64,000 nt of DNA from Saccharina japonica (GCA_008828725.1 MEHQ01000780.1:27390-91389); one strand, 5' to 3'; positions 11,020 to 22,212 are shown, numbered from the stretch's first letter. Notes: a model not told the origin generated them from the sequence alone. Translations and numbers: made by a program.

Positions 11020-11150
11020 AATAGATTATTGTGGGCTATCAGTAGGTTATTGTGGACTATCAGTAGATTATTGGGGATTGTTAATATAATATTGTGGACT
11101 AGGTAATTGTGGACAATCAGTAGACTATTGTGGACTACTACGAAATAGAT
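11020..11150. repeat. TTGTGGACTATCAGTAGATTA repeats
   Basis: Six or so irregular 20-25 bp units of the form TTGTGG(A/G)CTATCAGTAG(A/G)TTA. Confidence 0.75.
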
Positions 11151-11267
11151 TATTGTGATGAATGCATGTGAGATAAAAAAAAACGATATTATCACGAAGC
11201 GGCCAGGCGGAACGCCCCAGAGGTTATCTATCGTCTACTAGAGATAATTTTGCACCACTGACCGCCA

Positions 11268-11352
11268 CGACCACTACCACGACCAGTATCACCTACCACC
11301 ACCACCACTACCACCACCACTACCACCACCACCACCACCACCACCACCACCG
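11268..11352. repeat. (CCA)n microsatellite
   Basis: Mostly CCA triplets with CTA interruptions. Confidence 0.9.
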
Positions 11353-11396
11353 ACAACAACAACAAGCAACTCTAACGACTACAAGTTCCTCCCCAC

Positions 11397-11558
11397 CTGC
11401 ACAGTGCAGTCCATAGAGCCGGTGTACACCACATTCTTGTAGAAAAATAGCGCGGTGATGACTCCCGAGTGCCCCAGTAGTTCCCCCGTGTGTCTCCCGG
11501 GCTCGTCCCCGCTGAAAACGTGCTCCAGCTTTCCCGTGGCTATGCCGTACACCAACAC
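11397..11558 (-). CDS. Exon 26: WD40 repeat
   Basis: Fifty-four codons: VLVYGIATGKLEHVFSG, then LLGHSGVITALFF and VVYTGSMDCTVQ, a full GH...(V/I)TA...TGS-D-TV repeat. Acceptor GTAAAG, donor CAG/GTGGGG, phase 0 at the end. Confidence 0.87.
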
Positions 11559-11689
11559 CTTTACGGCGGTCCAAATAGGCGCAACGTCGTTGCCATGGCG
11601 GAAAGTGGTACGTAAGCCATGCATGCTTCCATAAAGGGGAGGTGTTGGTTTGAAGTGGTTACCTACTTGCCTACTTAGTGAGCGGAAGG

Positions 11690-11890
11690 GGGGGGGGGGT
11701 AGTGTACTTATGTCATGCATGACCGTAGGCCGTACGGCCATAGACCCTCCCACACCCCTATATACAATGCCGAGAAGGAGCACGTCGGATTTTTTGCCGA
11801 CCAGGCTGACGTTGATTGCTTGCACCAAGCGCGAAGCGAAACGTGAGGTGTTATTGGGCGAGTCGCATGCAGTCAGCGAGGGGTGGGGGC
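11690..11890 (+). mobile_element. Long C-tail element, first half
   Basis: G run, then ACTTATGTCATGCATGACCG through CGAGTCGCATG; truncated. Upstream of exon 26. Confidence 0.8.
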
Positions 11891-12035
11891 GGGGGGTACA
11901 AAGAAATAACATAGATGCTATCTAACCTGCTGAGTAGTCAGCGGGGCGCGGGGGGGGGGAAGGGGTACTCGATATTCATGCATGGCCGTAGTCGTATGAG
12001 GGTGTCGATTAGACGGGATGGACCTACTAGCCTAC

Positions 12036-12133
12036 CCGGCCATCGATGACTGAGTAGGCGGGAGCGCCGGAAACATTGGTGCTATATATGATACTCCCGT
12101 CGTATACGAGTATAGCATGTGTCCATAAATGAT
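12036..12133 (-). CDS. Exon 25: first WD40-type blade
   Basis: HLWTHAILVYDGSIIYSTNV followed by SGAPAYSVIDGR; joined to exon 26 it reads DGR-VLVYGIATGKL, a WD40 c-d strand pattern. Acceptor GTTGTAG, donor CGG/GTAGGC. Confidence 0.78.
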
Positions 12134-12539
12134 CTACTACAACCCGTGCTGCAGCTCGCCCCCCCCTCGCCGGTTGCTTGAGACCACGCTTTACGCCAAC
12201 AGGGTTGCCATATCGATATGCTGGGCGCGGAAAAACAGACAAAAAATAATCCTGCAACACTTTGAGCATCTATTCCTTCTTTTTTTATCTCTCGTTTTGG
12301 TGTTAATTTCGTGCATCCTGTCCACAACGTATCTCCGCAGAAGATGCTGACGCGGTCAAGTCAACAAACAAACGTATCTCCGGAACATATGCCGACACAG
12401 TCAAGATACCGAGCGTATCTCCGCAATAGATGCTGACCCAGGCAACTCATCAACACATCTCCGTAATAGATGATGACCCAATCTAGTCAACAACGTCTAT
12501 ATCTTCGTAATAAACGTTGACGCAGTCAGTCAAGTCAGC

Positions 12540-12745
12540 AGGTGTATACCTGATCCAGCAACCGCTGGCAAGCTTCAAAAGCAGCAGCCCTGTCTGTTCG
12601 CGTGTTCTGCCAGTCTGCCAGCACTGTTCCGTGCTGCACCCACTTGGTATCCCAACTCTCACACGATCAACCAAACAGCAGTGCCTCGTTGCTGTTCTTT
12701 TAGCCAAGAATATGAACCAAACGCCTTACTCTATCTAGAACAACA
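12540..12745. mobile_element. L element (about 250 bp family)
   Basis: Shares AGCAGCCCTGTCTGTTCGCG, CCAGTCTGCCAGCAC and ACTTGGTAT words with copies at 18.64-18.90 (opposite strand), 49.67-49.93 and 58.22-58.49 kb. Confidence 0.75.
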
Positions 12746-12878
12746 AACACCAGTTTTTTTTGGACTGGTTCCCGCTCTCTAATAATCTTCTCCTTTACCA
12801 CTTTTTTTTTTACCTTTTTCCCGTCCACCGCAACGAGCTTCTCCACCCCTCCTGTAGCCGTCCCCTCCACCTCATTAC

Positions 12879-12969
12879 CCGCGGTGTTGGCGGGATTCAG
12901 CGCGATGAGGCGCAGGCGAGCCTTAGCGACCACGCTCGTCATCAAGGGTCCGCCTTCGATCGCGATGTC
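12879..12969 (-). CDS. Exon 24: beta-rich segment before the propeller
   Basis: Starts DIAIEGGPLMTSVVAKARLR, then LIALNPANTA. Acceptor TTTTAAAAG, donor CGG/GTAATG, ending in phase 1. Exon 25 completes the codon. Probably the first strands of the WD40 propeller. Confidence 0.72.
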
Positions 12970-13011
12970 CTTTTAAAAAAAACACGGCGTCCGATGTGAT
13001 ACGATGAGAAA

Positions 13012-13120
13012 ATGCAGTGCAATGCAGTGCAATGCAGTGCAGAGCAGTGCGATGCAGTGCAGAGCAGTGCAATGCAGTGCAGAGCAGTGCAGAGCAGTGC
13101 AATGCAGTGCAGAGCGGTGC
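13012..13120. repeat. GCAGTGCAATGCAGTGCAGA tandem repeat
   Basis: About 105 bp of 10-bp units (GCA(A/G)TGCAGT, GCAGAGCAGT). Confidence 0.92.
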
Positions 13121-13424
13121 AGTGTTTTTCGCGTGCGCTCCGTCTGTCTTGTTTCGATTAAACGCGCAACTTCCTGTAATCACGGGGGGCCATAGTAAAC
13201 AGGACCTATCGAACATAGACTGAAACCTGTATAATTCCAGTATTTTTTTTCTGCTGAGCATATTTGGTCCTGATTCATGTAACCCCCCGGGAATACTAGT
13301 ACTAGTTACGTACATATGTACCAGGTATCTACTTCGAAGTACATTTTTTTTTCGAGTAGAACAACCAACAGAATGGTTTTTGGGGGCGGTATGCTTGAAC
13401 CAGCCTGTAAACCTAACCCAAAAA

Positions 13425-13740
13425 TTGGTTCTGGAGGGAAATAAAAGCTTCTACCCGACGACCAATCCCCATGGTCTTAACCCATTCAGAACTCATAACA
13501 TTAGCCCACACTGATTCCAAGGAGTTAGTCCCCAAATACGTGGGACCAGTTCTTAAGGGGTTGAACATAAAATGAAACATATTTGTATCACAAGAATGAA
13601 ATCCCCGACGATTTTTGGGGTAAGGAGCCCCGCCGTTCAGGAAAAAAATAGCCAAATAACGGTATACCTCTAAAAAAATAGCCCAAAAAAGGTATACCTC
13701 TACCTCTACCGTAGGAGCGCGGGCGCAAACGGCGAGCGAC
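13425..13740 (+). mobile_element. K element, 3' half, with AACCC MITE segment
   Basis: Carries the internal AATCCCCATGG segment, an AACCC..GGGGTT unit (13479-13562), the GGAGCCCCGCCGTTCAGG segment and terminal GGTATACCTCTAC. Confidence 0.75.
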
Positions 13741-13875
13741 TGTGTCTATATGGGAAAAGGATCTCGAGGAGATACCTGTGATAGATCTGTCTTCCCAACG
13801 CCGCTCTTTTCGCTGTGCGCGGATCAACCCTAATTTCGGAGAAACTGACTGACTCGCCTCGGAAAAATGGTCCCG

Positions 13876-13940
13876 GCGGGGGGGGGGGTGTACTCATGTC
13901 GTGCACGGAAGTAGTCGTATGACCATAGACTGGAGGGGGG
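13876..13940 (+). mobile_element. Long C-tail element, end fragment
   Basis: G run, TGTACTCATGTCGTGCACGG, GTCGTATGACCATAGACT; just downstream of exon 23 on the gene strand. Confidence 0.75.
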
Positions 13941-13985
13941 GGGGGGCTATGGGTAGGGGGGAGGGGGCGTGAGCGACCCTATCAC

Positions 13986-14078
13986 CTGTTTTAGGCTCTC
14001 CAACTCGTCCATGGCGTTGGTCCCTCGGTTGACCAATGCGGTGAGGAGGTCGGCGTCCCTAACCAGCTCCTCGGCCAC
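13986..14078 (-). CDS. Exon 23: helical segment
   Basis: Thirty-one codons: VAEELVRDADLLTALVNRGT then NAMDELESLKQ. Acceptor GCTAAG, donor CAG/GTGATA, phase 0. Continues the helical region before the WD40 part. Confidence 0.8.
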
Positions 14079-14339
14079 CTTAGCGACGCGGTCAAAATAT
14101 CGGGATATAAATGTTTCAGCGAGCGTTTTATACCTCCACTGTACGTTATGTGTGTCGGGTTGCGTGGTAGTGCTTCGGAGTCGCGACCGGCTACAACGCC
14201 CCACCGTCGTCCCTCCGTGCTCTTGCTCCCCTTTGCCTCTCTTTGAGGTGGACCTTGAAGCTCCTCGATTGAGAAGGGCATGGTCATCCACCACGATGTC
14301 TCACTGACACCCCCCCCGTGCCCCTATCTCTCGCCTCAA

Positions 14340-14511
14340 GTTGGACTTTGTTTAGCTTCTCTATCTCGAAGGACGACATATCTCCCTTTGAGCTTACCCC
14401 CCTCTCCCTTTCTTTGAGTCGGATTTTGAGTTTACCCCCCTATCTTTCTCCTTAAGTTGGATGTGTTAGCCCCTCTGCCTCGAAGGAAGACGTCATATCT
14501 CCCCTGAGCTT
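14340..14511 (-). repeat. Copies of the exon 22 3' end and donor
   Basis: At least two degraded copies of the exon 22 end (coding SFEIEELKIRLKERERE) with GTAAGC-like donors, in tandem downstream of the real donor. Confidence 0.8.
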
Positions 14512-14513
14512 AC

Positions 14514-14678
14514 CTCCCTCTCCCTTTCTTTTAGTCGGATCTTGAGTTCCTCTATTTCGAAGGACATCATCTCCCCCTCGACGATGAGGGTGGAGGACAT
14601 CGCGTCCTTGTCGCTCTCCTGCGCCTCCAGCAGCTGCTCCCTGATCTGAGACAGCGTGGTCTCTTTCGCCCTCACCAC
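14514..14678 (-). CDS. Exon 22: coiled coil
   Basis: Fifty-five codons: VVRAKETTLSQIREQLLEAQ, then EGEMMSFEIEELKIRLKERE. Acceptor GATACAG, donor GAG/GTAAGC, phase 0. The exon's 3' end with its donor is repeated at least twice in the intron that follows (14.34-14.51 kb). Confidence 0.85.
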
Positions 14679-15221
14679 CTGTATCCCACGGTTGAGAGTT
14701 GTATCCATGGTTGAGTTGAGAGCGATACAGTACTCGTAGAGCGAAAAAGGAACGCGTGACATTCCCCACCGCTACATACACAGATGTCATATTTTTGTTC
14801 CCCTCGAAACCCGTAGTTCGCGCGATCGAAGTATGCAAAGATGAGTTTCGATAAAATCCTCTGTAATGGTATGGGCTAGGAAGGCCCGTAATTACCTCTG
14901 CATAGGTAATTGGTCCGTTTTTGTATAACTTGGATGGTATTCGTATTCGGTATTCGGGGTATTTATAATATCTGCGGGCCATACTTGAAGCCCATCCCGA
15001 GGCAGATGTCATCTGGCTCGGGGTTTAATAAAAGCTTCTTCTCTTCTACGCTTGACTCTGCGGAAAGTGATTAACACCAAGGATGCTTAATAGACAAACC
15101 TGCAAGGGGATACTCTGTGTCTCACCCAGTCCTATCACACCTCGATCTCACAGCTGTAGTTTTTTTTGTTTTTGATTTTAATATATATATATATAATCTC
15201 GGAAAAAAACTTGCAATTGCT

Positions 15222-15878
15222 GTGCTACCGTAGAGGTGTACCATGTTTTTGCCTTATAAGGGTGGTCACTTGAGAAGCTTCATATATACCTCACCCCCCA
15301 AAAAAAAACCCTTTTCGGGTGGCTATCCCCACCGCACCGGGCCCCTTCGGGGGTCAGGTCGGGTCAACATACTCAAGTTCCCGAAGGTCGTAGACAGCAA
15401 GGGCTGATACTTCCGAGGGAGCATGGAGTGAATTGACACACGACACGAAGTGCACGAAGTGCACGAAGTGAGACGTGGAAGTGTGGAGAGCGTAAGCTTT
15501 ATTTTGACCCATCCGCCGGAGGATTAAAAAAAAAAAAAAAAAACTGATTTTGGAGGGGAAAGTAGAAAATTCCGCCCGATAAATAATCAGTCCCATGGCC
15601 TGAGAGTATAAATCGAAAAAATATTGTATACGACGTATAACACAATGGAACTACGTACGTCGATTTTGGGTGAACCCCTTAAGAACTGGTCCCACGTATT
15701 TGGGGGAAAACTACTTGGAATTAGTGTGGGATACATTCTTCAGTTCTGAATGGGTTAAGGAGGCCTCCCCCGTCGTTCAGAAAACGTTTCCGCCAAAATA
15801 AGGTACACCTTCAGCTAAAATAAGGTATACCTTCAGCCAAAATAAGGTATACCGTATACTTCTATCGTAGCACGCGTC
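15222..15878 (+). mobile_element. K element, complete copy
   Basis: Runs from GCTACCGTAGAGGT to CTTCTATCGTAGC, a terminal inverted repeat of about 14 bp. Internally it has a CTGATTTTGGAGG segment and an AACCC..GGGTT unit (15673-15756). No transposase frame. Same orientation as copies at 18.5, 24.9 and 36.8 kb. Confidence 0.8.
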
Positions 15879-16309
15879 AACAACACGGGGGGGTGCCAAA
15901 GTTGAACACGAGTGCTGACTCTCGGAAAAGCGGGAAATTTCCCGACAAGATGCTTCCAAAAACACACACGCCCTGCCCTGTTCGGCACTACTGGCACACA
16001 CACACCTTCTCGTTGTGGAAAAGAAAAATACGTCGAGCGCTGAAAGAAGTTACGATCGGAGACCCACTCTGTGAGAAAAAGTCATGGCGCTTCACGGTGA
16101 TGTCAGAATAGCTGTCCTGCGCTGCTTACTGTGAGCGACGACCTCCATACCTTCTCTTGGGACTTCTTGGTCGCAAGGCTTTCCTTCAAACTCTGGTCGA
16201 GGAACTTTTTCCTGCTGCACATGGCCACGTATCCTGCCGTTACCCTTTCCAGACGAACCACCTGCGTATATTTGTATGCAAGTGTATTTGGAAACATATT
16301 TATATATAT

Positions 16310-16400
16310 CAATATCAAAACTGACACTAAAACAAAACAAAACAAAGCTGTGAGAACTGAAACTAAAACAAAACAAAACAAAGCTGTGAGATCGGAGACC
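16310..16400. repeat. ACTAAAACAAAACAAAACAA repeats
   Basis: Two 46-bp units each carrying AGCTGTGAGA; a diverged third at 16.99 kb. The surrounding 15.9-17.5 kb shows no exon. Confidence 0.75.
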
Positions 16401-16454
16401 TTTTCCTCGAAACCCATGATGTTTGGAAGCTTTTAGCTTGGTGTGACACTATAA

Positions 16455-16560
16455 CGGAGAACCATAGTAAATAGGAACAAATCTTGTTAGCAAAAATAGG
16501 AAAATATATAGGTTTTTGTGTGCACAGTAGATTATATGTGTGCACAGTATCCTGCCGTCA
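16455..16560. mobile_element. TA MITE, one end
   Basis: GGAGAACCATAGTAAATAGG followed by the internal AAAATATATAGGTTTTTGTG of the TA MITE family; the other end is missing. Confidence 0.65.
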
Positions 16561-17509
16561 CCCTTTTGAGACGAACCACCTGCGTATATTTCTAAAAAGC
16601 AAGTGTAATTAATATTATTATCTTTGCCATCTGACAATGTGCAGCATGAGCTTCAACATTGGTCACTCATAACATTCCCGAAAGCAGAAAACCACGGAAG
16701 CCAAGGAAACCTATGCGCAAAGTCTAACATCCTTCTGTCTACTTCCCGCCCAGATTTATCTACAATAATTAATAATAAGCTAAGAAACACGTCAGCTGTG
16801 AATTCTCCCGACCGGTCGATATTCAGCTTTGCATAATAGCTGCGTGGTGTTATTCCATTTTATTGTTAGGTGATTTTCCTCTCGATTGACTACTGGTCGG
16901 CGACTCCCCTGGATGGTATCAGGGTCGACGAGACGATATTACTTGTAGAACGATTTCGAAATACAAATAGAACAAAAAAAAACTAAAAACTGAAACTAAA
17001 GCAAAACTAAACATAGCTGTGAGATCGGAGCTTTTCCTCGAAACAAATGTTTGCAAGCTTGGTGTGATATTTTCAGTTTCACGTAATAAAAGTCGGGGCT
17101 CAGGCGCTACTTACATACTGCAGTATGCAGTCGGCGTGGGTGTGAGACACTACGTACCAGGCACGATATTATACAACCTTACAGAGTACATAATACCTGG
17201 TATACTATTCTTCAGTACAGGATACCTACCGCTAAGTAAAAAAACAGGGACACTGGCCCAGAGTGGGTTTCGTACCTGGGAAAAGGCGTGTCCAATACTA
17301 ACTTCAATACAAATCAAGATAATCACCTCTCGGGATATTTTAATTCCTTGTTAATCCCAGCCTGGCTTTTGTTATCTTACTGCTCGTTTTTTTAGCTCCT
17401 TGGTTGCATTGGTGGGTGCCCTGTCCCGTGCTACTACGTGAAACCCTCCACACATCGAATAGACCATCTAGACCCTGCATCTGACGTTATGAGCACGATG
17501 CTGTGCAGG

Positions 17510-18470
17510 ATCTGTACAGGATCTGTACAGCACAGATCCCAACCAGAAAAAAATTGTTACGTAGATCATGCAGATCATACGGCCCTCACGCGGCAACATG
17601 AGCTACAGTAGATCATACAGATCATACAGATCATACGGATATGATACAGATCATACAGATAATACATATCAGGAGTATATCTGCCCTGTAAGATCTACCA
17701 TATATCATAACGTGAGGATCGGTAATCTGTCCGGTCTACCCTGGTAGATCATACAGATAGTACAGATCATACAGATCAGGAATCTATCTGCCCGTAAAGA
17801 TCTAGATCATCATGAAGTGGGATTGGTGTGATCTATTCGACCCACGAAAACCCTCCCAATCTGTGCTCTGTTTCCCCCGTTACGATCTACAGTGGATCAT
17901 ACAGATCATACAGATCATACAGATCAGGAACATATCTTCCCTGAAATATCTAGATCATCACTACTTAGAGAGAGATCGGTGAGATTATCTGTCGCGGATG
18001 TGCGAAAATCCAGCTCTCTGCCCCCAACCTGCACGCTGCTGGCGGTCCAACCTACAGTACAGTAGTAGTAGATAATACGGTACAGATCAGGAACACATCC
18101 GCCCGTAAAGATCTAGATCACCATAAAGTTGGAAGATATCGTATCATATATTAATAGTATTTTCTGTCCAATGCGTGGGAACCTGAAGGCCCCAATACAA
18201 ACCTGCGCCCTGTTGGTGGTCCGAGCTACCAGGCAGATAATACAGATCAGGAATATATCTACATGGAAAGATCTAGATCGTCATACGCCCTGTTGGTGGT
18301 CCGATCTACCAGGCAGATAATACAGAGCAGTAATATCTCTACATGGAAATATCTAGATCGTTATACGCCCTGTTGGTGGTCCGATCTACCAGGAAGATAA
18401 TACAGATCAGGAATATATCCACATGGAAAGATCTAGATCGCCATATCATACGTATACGAGGAGAGAGAGA
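17510..18470. repeat. GATC-rich satellite array
   Basis: About 950 bp of 80-110 bp units with CAGATCATACAGATCAGGAA and AAGATCTAGATC words. Related scattered blocks at 21.0-21.5, 25.6-25.8, 33.5-33.75, 50.5-50.75, 51.6-51.8, 55.6-55.8 and 61.3-61.55 kb. Confidence 0.88.
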
Positions 18471-18511
18471 TCGGCGATGGGATCTGCCCGACGCGTGAAA
18501 ATGACGCATGC

Positions 18512-19255
18512 TATCTTAAGGTAGAGGTGATGCACCATTTCTGCCTTCTGAGGGTGGTCACTTAAGGAGCTCTATACTAATGGTAAGTCAAAAACTGATT
18601 TTGGAGAAAAATGATGGAAAAGATTATTCGGGATCGGGAACCGATATAAGGATAATCTGCAGTTTGTTGTTATATAGAGAATTCGGCGTTATGGTCCATA
18701 GTCTTTGGCTGAGCACGTACGTAGCTCACTTGCAGCAGCAACGGGGTACTGTTTGGTTGATCGCGCTTGTGGGAATACCAAGTGGGGATACCGCACGGAA
18801 CGGTGCTGGGAGACTGATAGAACACGCGAACAGACAGGGCTGTTGCTTGCAACTGGACAGCGGTCGTTCGCTGGGCCAGTTATTTCGTGGTTACCTCGCC
18901 CAGAAACTGATTTTGGAGAAAAATAAAAGTGCTACATACTACCCGATGAATAATTCCATGGCTTGAGTATAAAATGAAAAAAAACAATTTCAACACAAGA
19001 ATGGAATTTCGACGATGTAAGTGTTAAACCCCTTAAGAACTGGTCCCACGAATTTGGGAGAAAAATACTTGGAATTAGTGTGGGTTTTTTTCAGTTCTGA
19101 ATGGGTTAAGAAGTGGTCCCACGAATTTTGGGACAAAGTACTTGGAATCAGTGTGGGATTTTTTTTTCAGTTCTGAATGGGTTGAGGAGCCCCCCGTCAT
19201 TCCGAAAAACATTTCAGCCAAAAAAAGGTATACCTCCTCTATCGTAGCACGCGTC
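18512..19255 (+). mobile_element. K element interrupted by an L element
   Basis: K ends at GGTAGAGGTGATGC and CCTCTATCGTAGC. The L insert (18.62-18.90 kb) is flanked by the direct repeat ACTGATTTTGGAGAAAAAT. Two AACCC units lie at 19027-19107 and 19108-19183. Confidence 0.78.
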
Positions 19256-19279
19256 AAATCAAAAATCAAAATTCCTAAC

Positions 19280-19411
19280 CTGCGCGCTGTTGGCCGTTCG
19301 TCCGACGAGGCGTGTCGCGGACTCGTCGAGGCTGGCCTTCGCCTTCGACAGCTTGCCCTCCATCTCTCGCTCGATCGCTTCCGCTCTATCCGCGTACACG
19401 TTCGCGTGGTC
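19280..19411 (-). CDS. Exon 21: coiled coil
   Basis: Forty-four codons: DHANVYADRAEAIEREMEGK, then SKAKASLDESATRLVGR. Acceptor TATGTAG, donor CAG/GTTAGG, phase 0 to 0. A degraded copy of its 5' end and acceptor region lies about 110 bp upstream in the intron (19.52-19.63 kb). Confidence 0.82.
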
Positions 19412-19514
19412 CTACATACAGGTTTGGCCCAGCAACAAGAAAACACACACACATGTATGGATGATATGCGGCGACGCAGGCAGTGTGGACACACCGTACA
19501 GTAAGTATCACGGA

Positions 19515-19635
19515 GGGGGAGAAAGGCCCCTCAATCTATCGATCGCTTCCGCTCTCTATATATGCATCCGCATGCACGTTCGCTTGGTCTTATAGAAGAC
19601 GGCCCACCAACAAAAACAAAACACAACACACAGCC
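19515..19635 (-). repeat. Degraded copy of exon 21 5' end and acceptor
   Basis: ATCGATCGCTTCCGCTCT...CACGTTCGCTTGGTC...GGCCCACCAACAA parallels the exon 21 start and upstream intron at 19.37-19.45 kb with roughly 70 percent identity by eye. Confidence 0.7.
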
Positions 19636-19914
19636 AGTGAGTGAGTGCACCTTACGGCTCGCTATTAATAGGCTTATAATATCCGTTATGCTGACATGGA
19701 ATTCAGCAAAAAACAAATGTTTGTTTGTAAATAGCATAAGAAAACAGCAAACTTGGACAGATTGTGATCTAATTGCTGTATGAATATCGTCCAAGATCAA
19801 CGTGCCGTCATGATATGTTGTGCAGATCCAGGTATGTACGTACAGTACGACGGTTAAGCTTGTAAAAGACAAAGCAAAATTCCAACAACATTGGGTTAGT
19901 TACTTTTAGGTTGG

Positions 19915-20815
19915 CAATAACAGGTTAAGAGCCCCGTCAGTTAGAAAATATATGTCCCAAAGTACCCCATCTACCGCACTGTATTGGAACCGCACTGTAG
20001 ATCACCGCACTGTAGAGTCAGTAGGTTAAGAGCCCCGTCAGTCAGGAATGATTTAGCCCAAAAGTACCCCTTTTAACCACACTGTACGAGTAGAGGTAAT
20101 AAGTTTAGAGCGCCGTCAGCCAGGAAATACTGGCCCCAAAAGTTCACCCTCTACCGCACTGTAGAGGAATAGGTTAAGAGCCCCGTCAGTCGGGATTTTT
20201 TTGTCCCAAAAGTACCACCTTTTACCGCACTGTAGAGGAAATGCTAAGAGCCCCGTCAGTCAGATGTATTGCCCCCAAACGTTCACCCTCTAACGCACTG
20301 TAGAGGCAATAGGTTAAGAGCCCCGTCAGTCAGAGAATATTGGGGCCATAAGTACCCCCTTCTACTGCACACTGTAGAGGAAATTGGTTAAGAGTCCCGT
20401 CAGCAGAAAATATTGGTCCCAAAAACTCACCCTCTATCTCACTGTAAAGACAATAGTTTAAGAGCCCCGTCAGTCAGAAAATATTGGGCCCATAAGTACC
20501 CCCTTCTACCGTACAGGAGATGCCGTTGGTTAGGAGTCCCGTCAGGCAGAAAATGTTGGTCCCAAAAGCTCCCCCTCTATCGCACTGCAGAGGCAATAGG
20601 TTAAGAGCCCCGTCAGTCAAGAAAAATTGGGCCCAAAATTCCCCTTCTACCGCATTGTAGAGGAAATAGGTGAAGAGCCCCGTCAGCCAGAGTGTCTTGG
20701 AAACTAGAATTACCCACTTCTACCGCACTGTAGAGGCAGTAGATTAAGAGCCCCGTCAGTCCGATTGTTTGCGGAAACCAAAAGTACCCCCCTTCAAGCG
20801 CACTGTAGAGGCGTA
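19915..20815 (+). repeat. 76-bp tandem array related to the K element end
   Basis: About 12 units of GGTTAAGAGCCCCGTCAGTC...CCCAAAAGTACC...CTACCGCACTGTAGAGG. The unit matches the terminal segment of K (GGAGCCCCGTCGTTCAG...GGTATACCTCTATCG). One isolated unit at 33.35 kb. Confidence 0.88.
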
Positions 20816-20854
20816 TATACGTAGCTCCAACCCGCGTGCGTGTGCATATAATAC

Positions 20855-20972
20855 CTCGTCTACCAAACGGCGGTGACCATCCTCTAGAGCGCGATACAGG
20901 CGGGCATCCCGACGGCGATCCTTGACCTCAACATTCCGCGCGAGGGCTCGCTCGAAGAACGAGATGGCATCT
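20855..20972 (-). CDS. Exon 20: TPR-like helices
   Basis: Starts DAISFFERALARNVEVKDRR then RLYRALEDGHRRLVDE, a TPR helix B followed by helical sequence. Acceptor CCCGACAG, donor GAG/GTATTA. Phase joins exons 19 and 21. Confidence 0.82.
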
Positions 20973-21559
20973 CTGTCGGGGCAACGAACAAAATCAGCGC
21001 GCACAAGGGGCATATCACGATCTAGATGTCATATCACAATCTTGATCACCTAGATCCTATCCACCAATGTTTGCACTTCTGCAAGTGGAGGTGAAGAGGG
21101 GGCGGGGCGGGAAAGAGTGCACTGTGGCATCTGGGCCCTCCTAGGATATCCTAGCAGGTTTCCTACTGATGTGTAGGCATGCATACGACATGAATACCTA
21201 CTGGGATACCAACACATAATATTAGTCTGTATTTTGCCACCTGTGCTTGCTTTTGCGAGTCCACCTATCCGCCCGGGTGCGCAGCTATGCTGGCCCCTGG
21301 GCTCCTGCTGGGTTCAGGGGTATAGGTGTGGAGGTGTGAGCGACCGTTTCTTTGCGTGCCTCATAGCACACATCGGTAGTACAGATCACGCTCTAGATCA
21401 TTTAGATCCTCTACCCGCCTAATACTGGACTACGTGGAGGTGGGGGGGGGGGGGGGAGCGCGAAAGTGTGCACATATCGGTAGGACAGATCATGATCTAT
21501 AGTACATCTATCATCTAGATCCTGTAGTCGCCGTCATGAGATAACTGTGCAAGAGAACC

Positions 21560-22200
21560 GTGTCCTACAGATCCCACCCATACACACATGTGTAAAAGAG
21601 CAACAGCTGTGTCATACAGACCCCTCTTGTAATCCGTCTCAATACCATGGATCATTTCATGGAAGTATTGGGTTGGATGAGGCCTCCTGCGCCGCCAGGG
21701 GACCCTCGCCCCTACTCTCAAGAATTTCGCGGCCAATCCGTTTGGCTCACGAGGTTTCGGGAGCGAAAAGAAGAAGAGAAAGAATCGACCTCCTTTCTGC
21801 AATACATAATTCCCGAGATATTTTTCGATCAAATCCCGTGGTTCCATATTTTGTGCCAACTTTGGGCCCATCAGATGGGATCGCAATATATTTTCTGTAA
21901 ACAAGAAATTTCGTCGGCGACATGGGACCGGGCGAAAAATGAGTCCTCTAAACAAAAACTGCAAAAGCAAAAAACAAAAAAAAACTTGTGCTTAAATACG
22001 CGCACCTGTGCTGACAAGATTGGAGGCAGCAAGTGCCGAGACCTTCCAGCGCGTCCACTATCCCAGGCAGATGCTTTCCCGCGGTGGACATCTCCAAGGC
22101 CCTAAGCAAGTTTTGTTTCGTGGTCCGGGCTGGTTAGGGCAGTCATGTCGTGGTATTCTTCCCAGTATACCCAGTACTTGGTATACTCTGTTACGAACCA
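21560..22200. other. Intron stretch with overlapping frames, no gene accepted
   Basis: Open frames of about 150 codons exist on both strands over 21.5-22.1 kb without a domain pattern. This intron lies between exons 19 and 20. Confidence 0.5.
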
Positions 22201-22212
22201 CGCCAGGCTCTC

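Noticed and set aside
21515-22105. About 150-codon frames on both strands at 21.5-22.1 kb
   Set aside because: No recognisable domain, no phase-compatible splice sites with exons 19 and 20, which already join each other directly.
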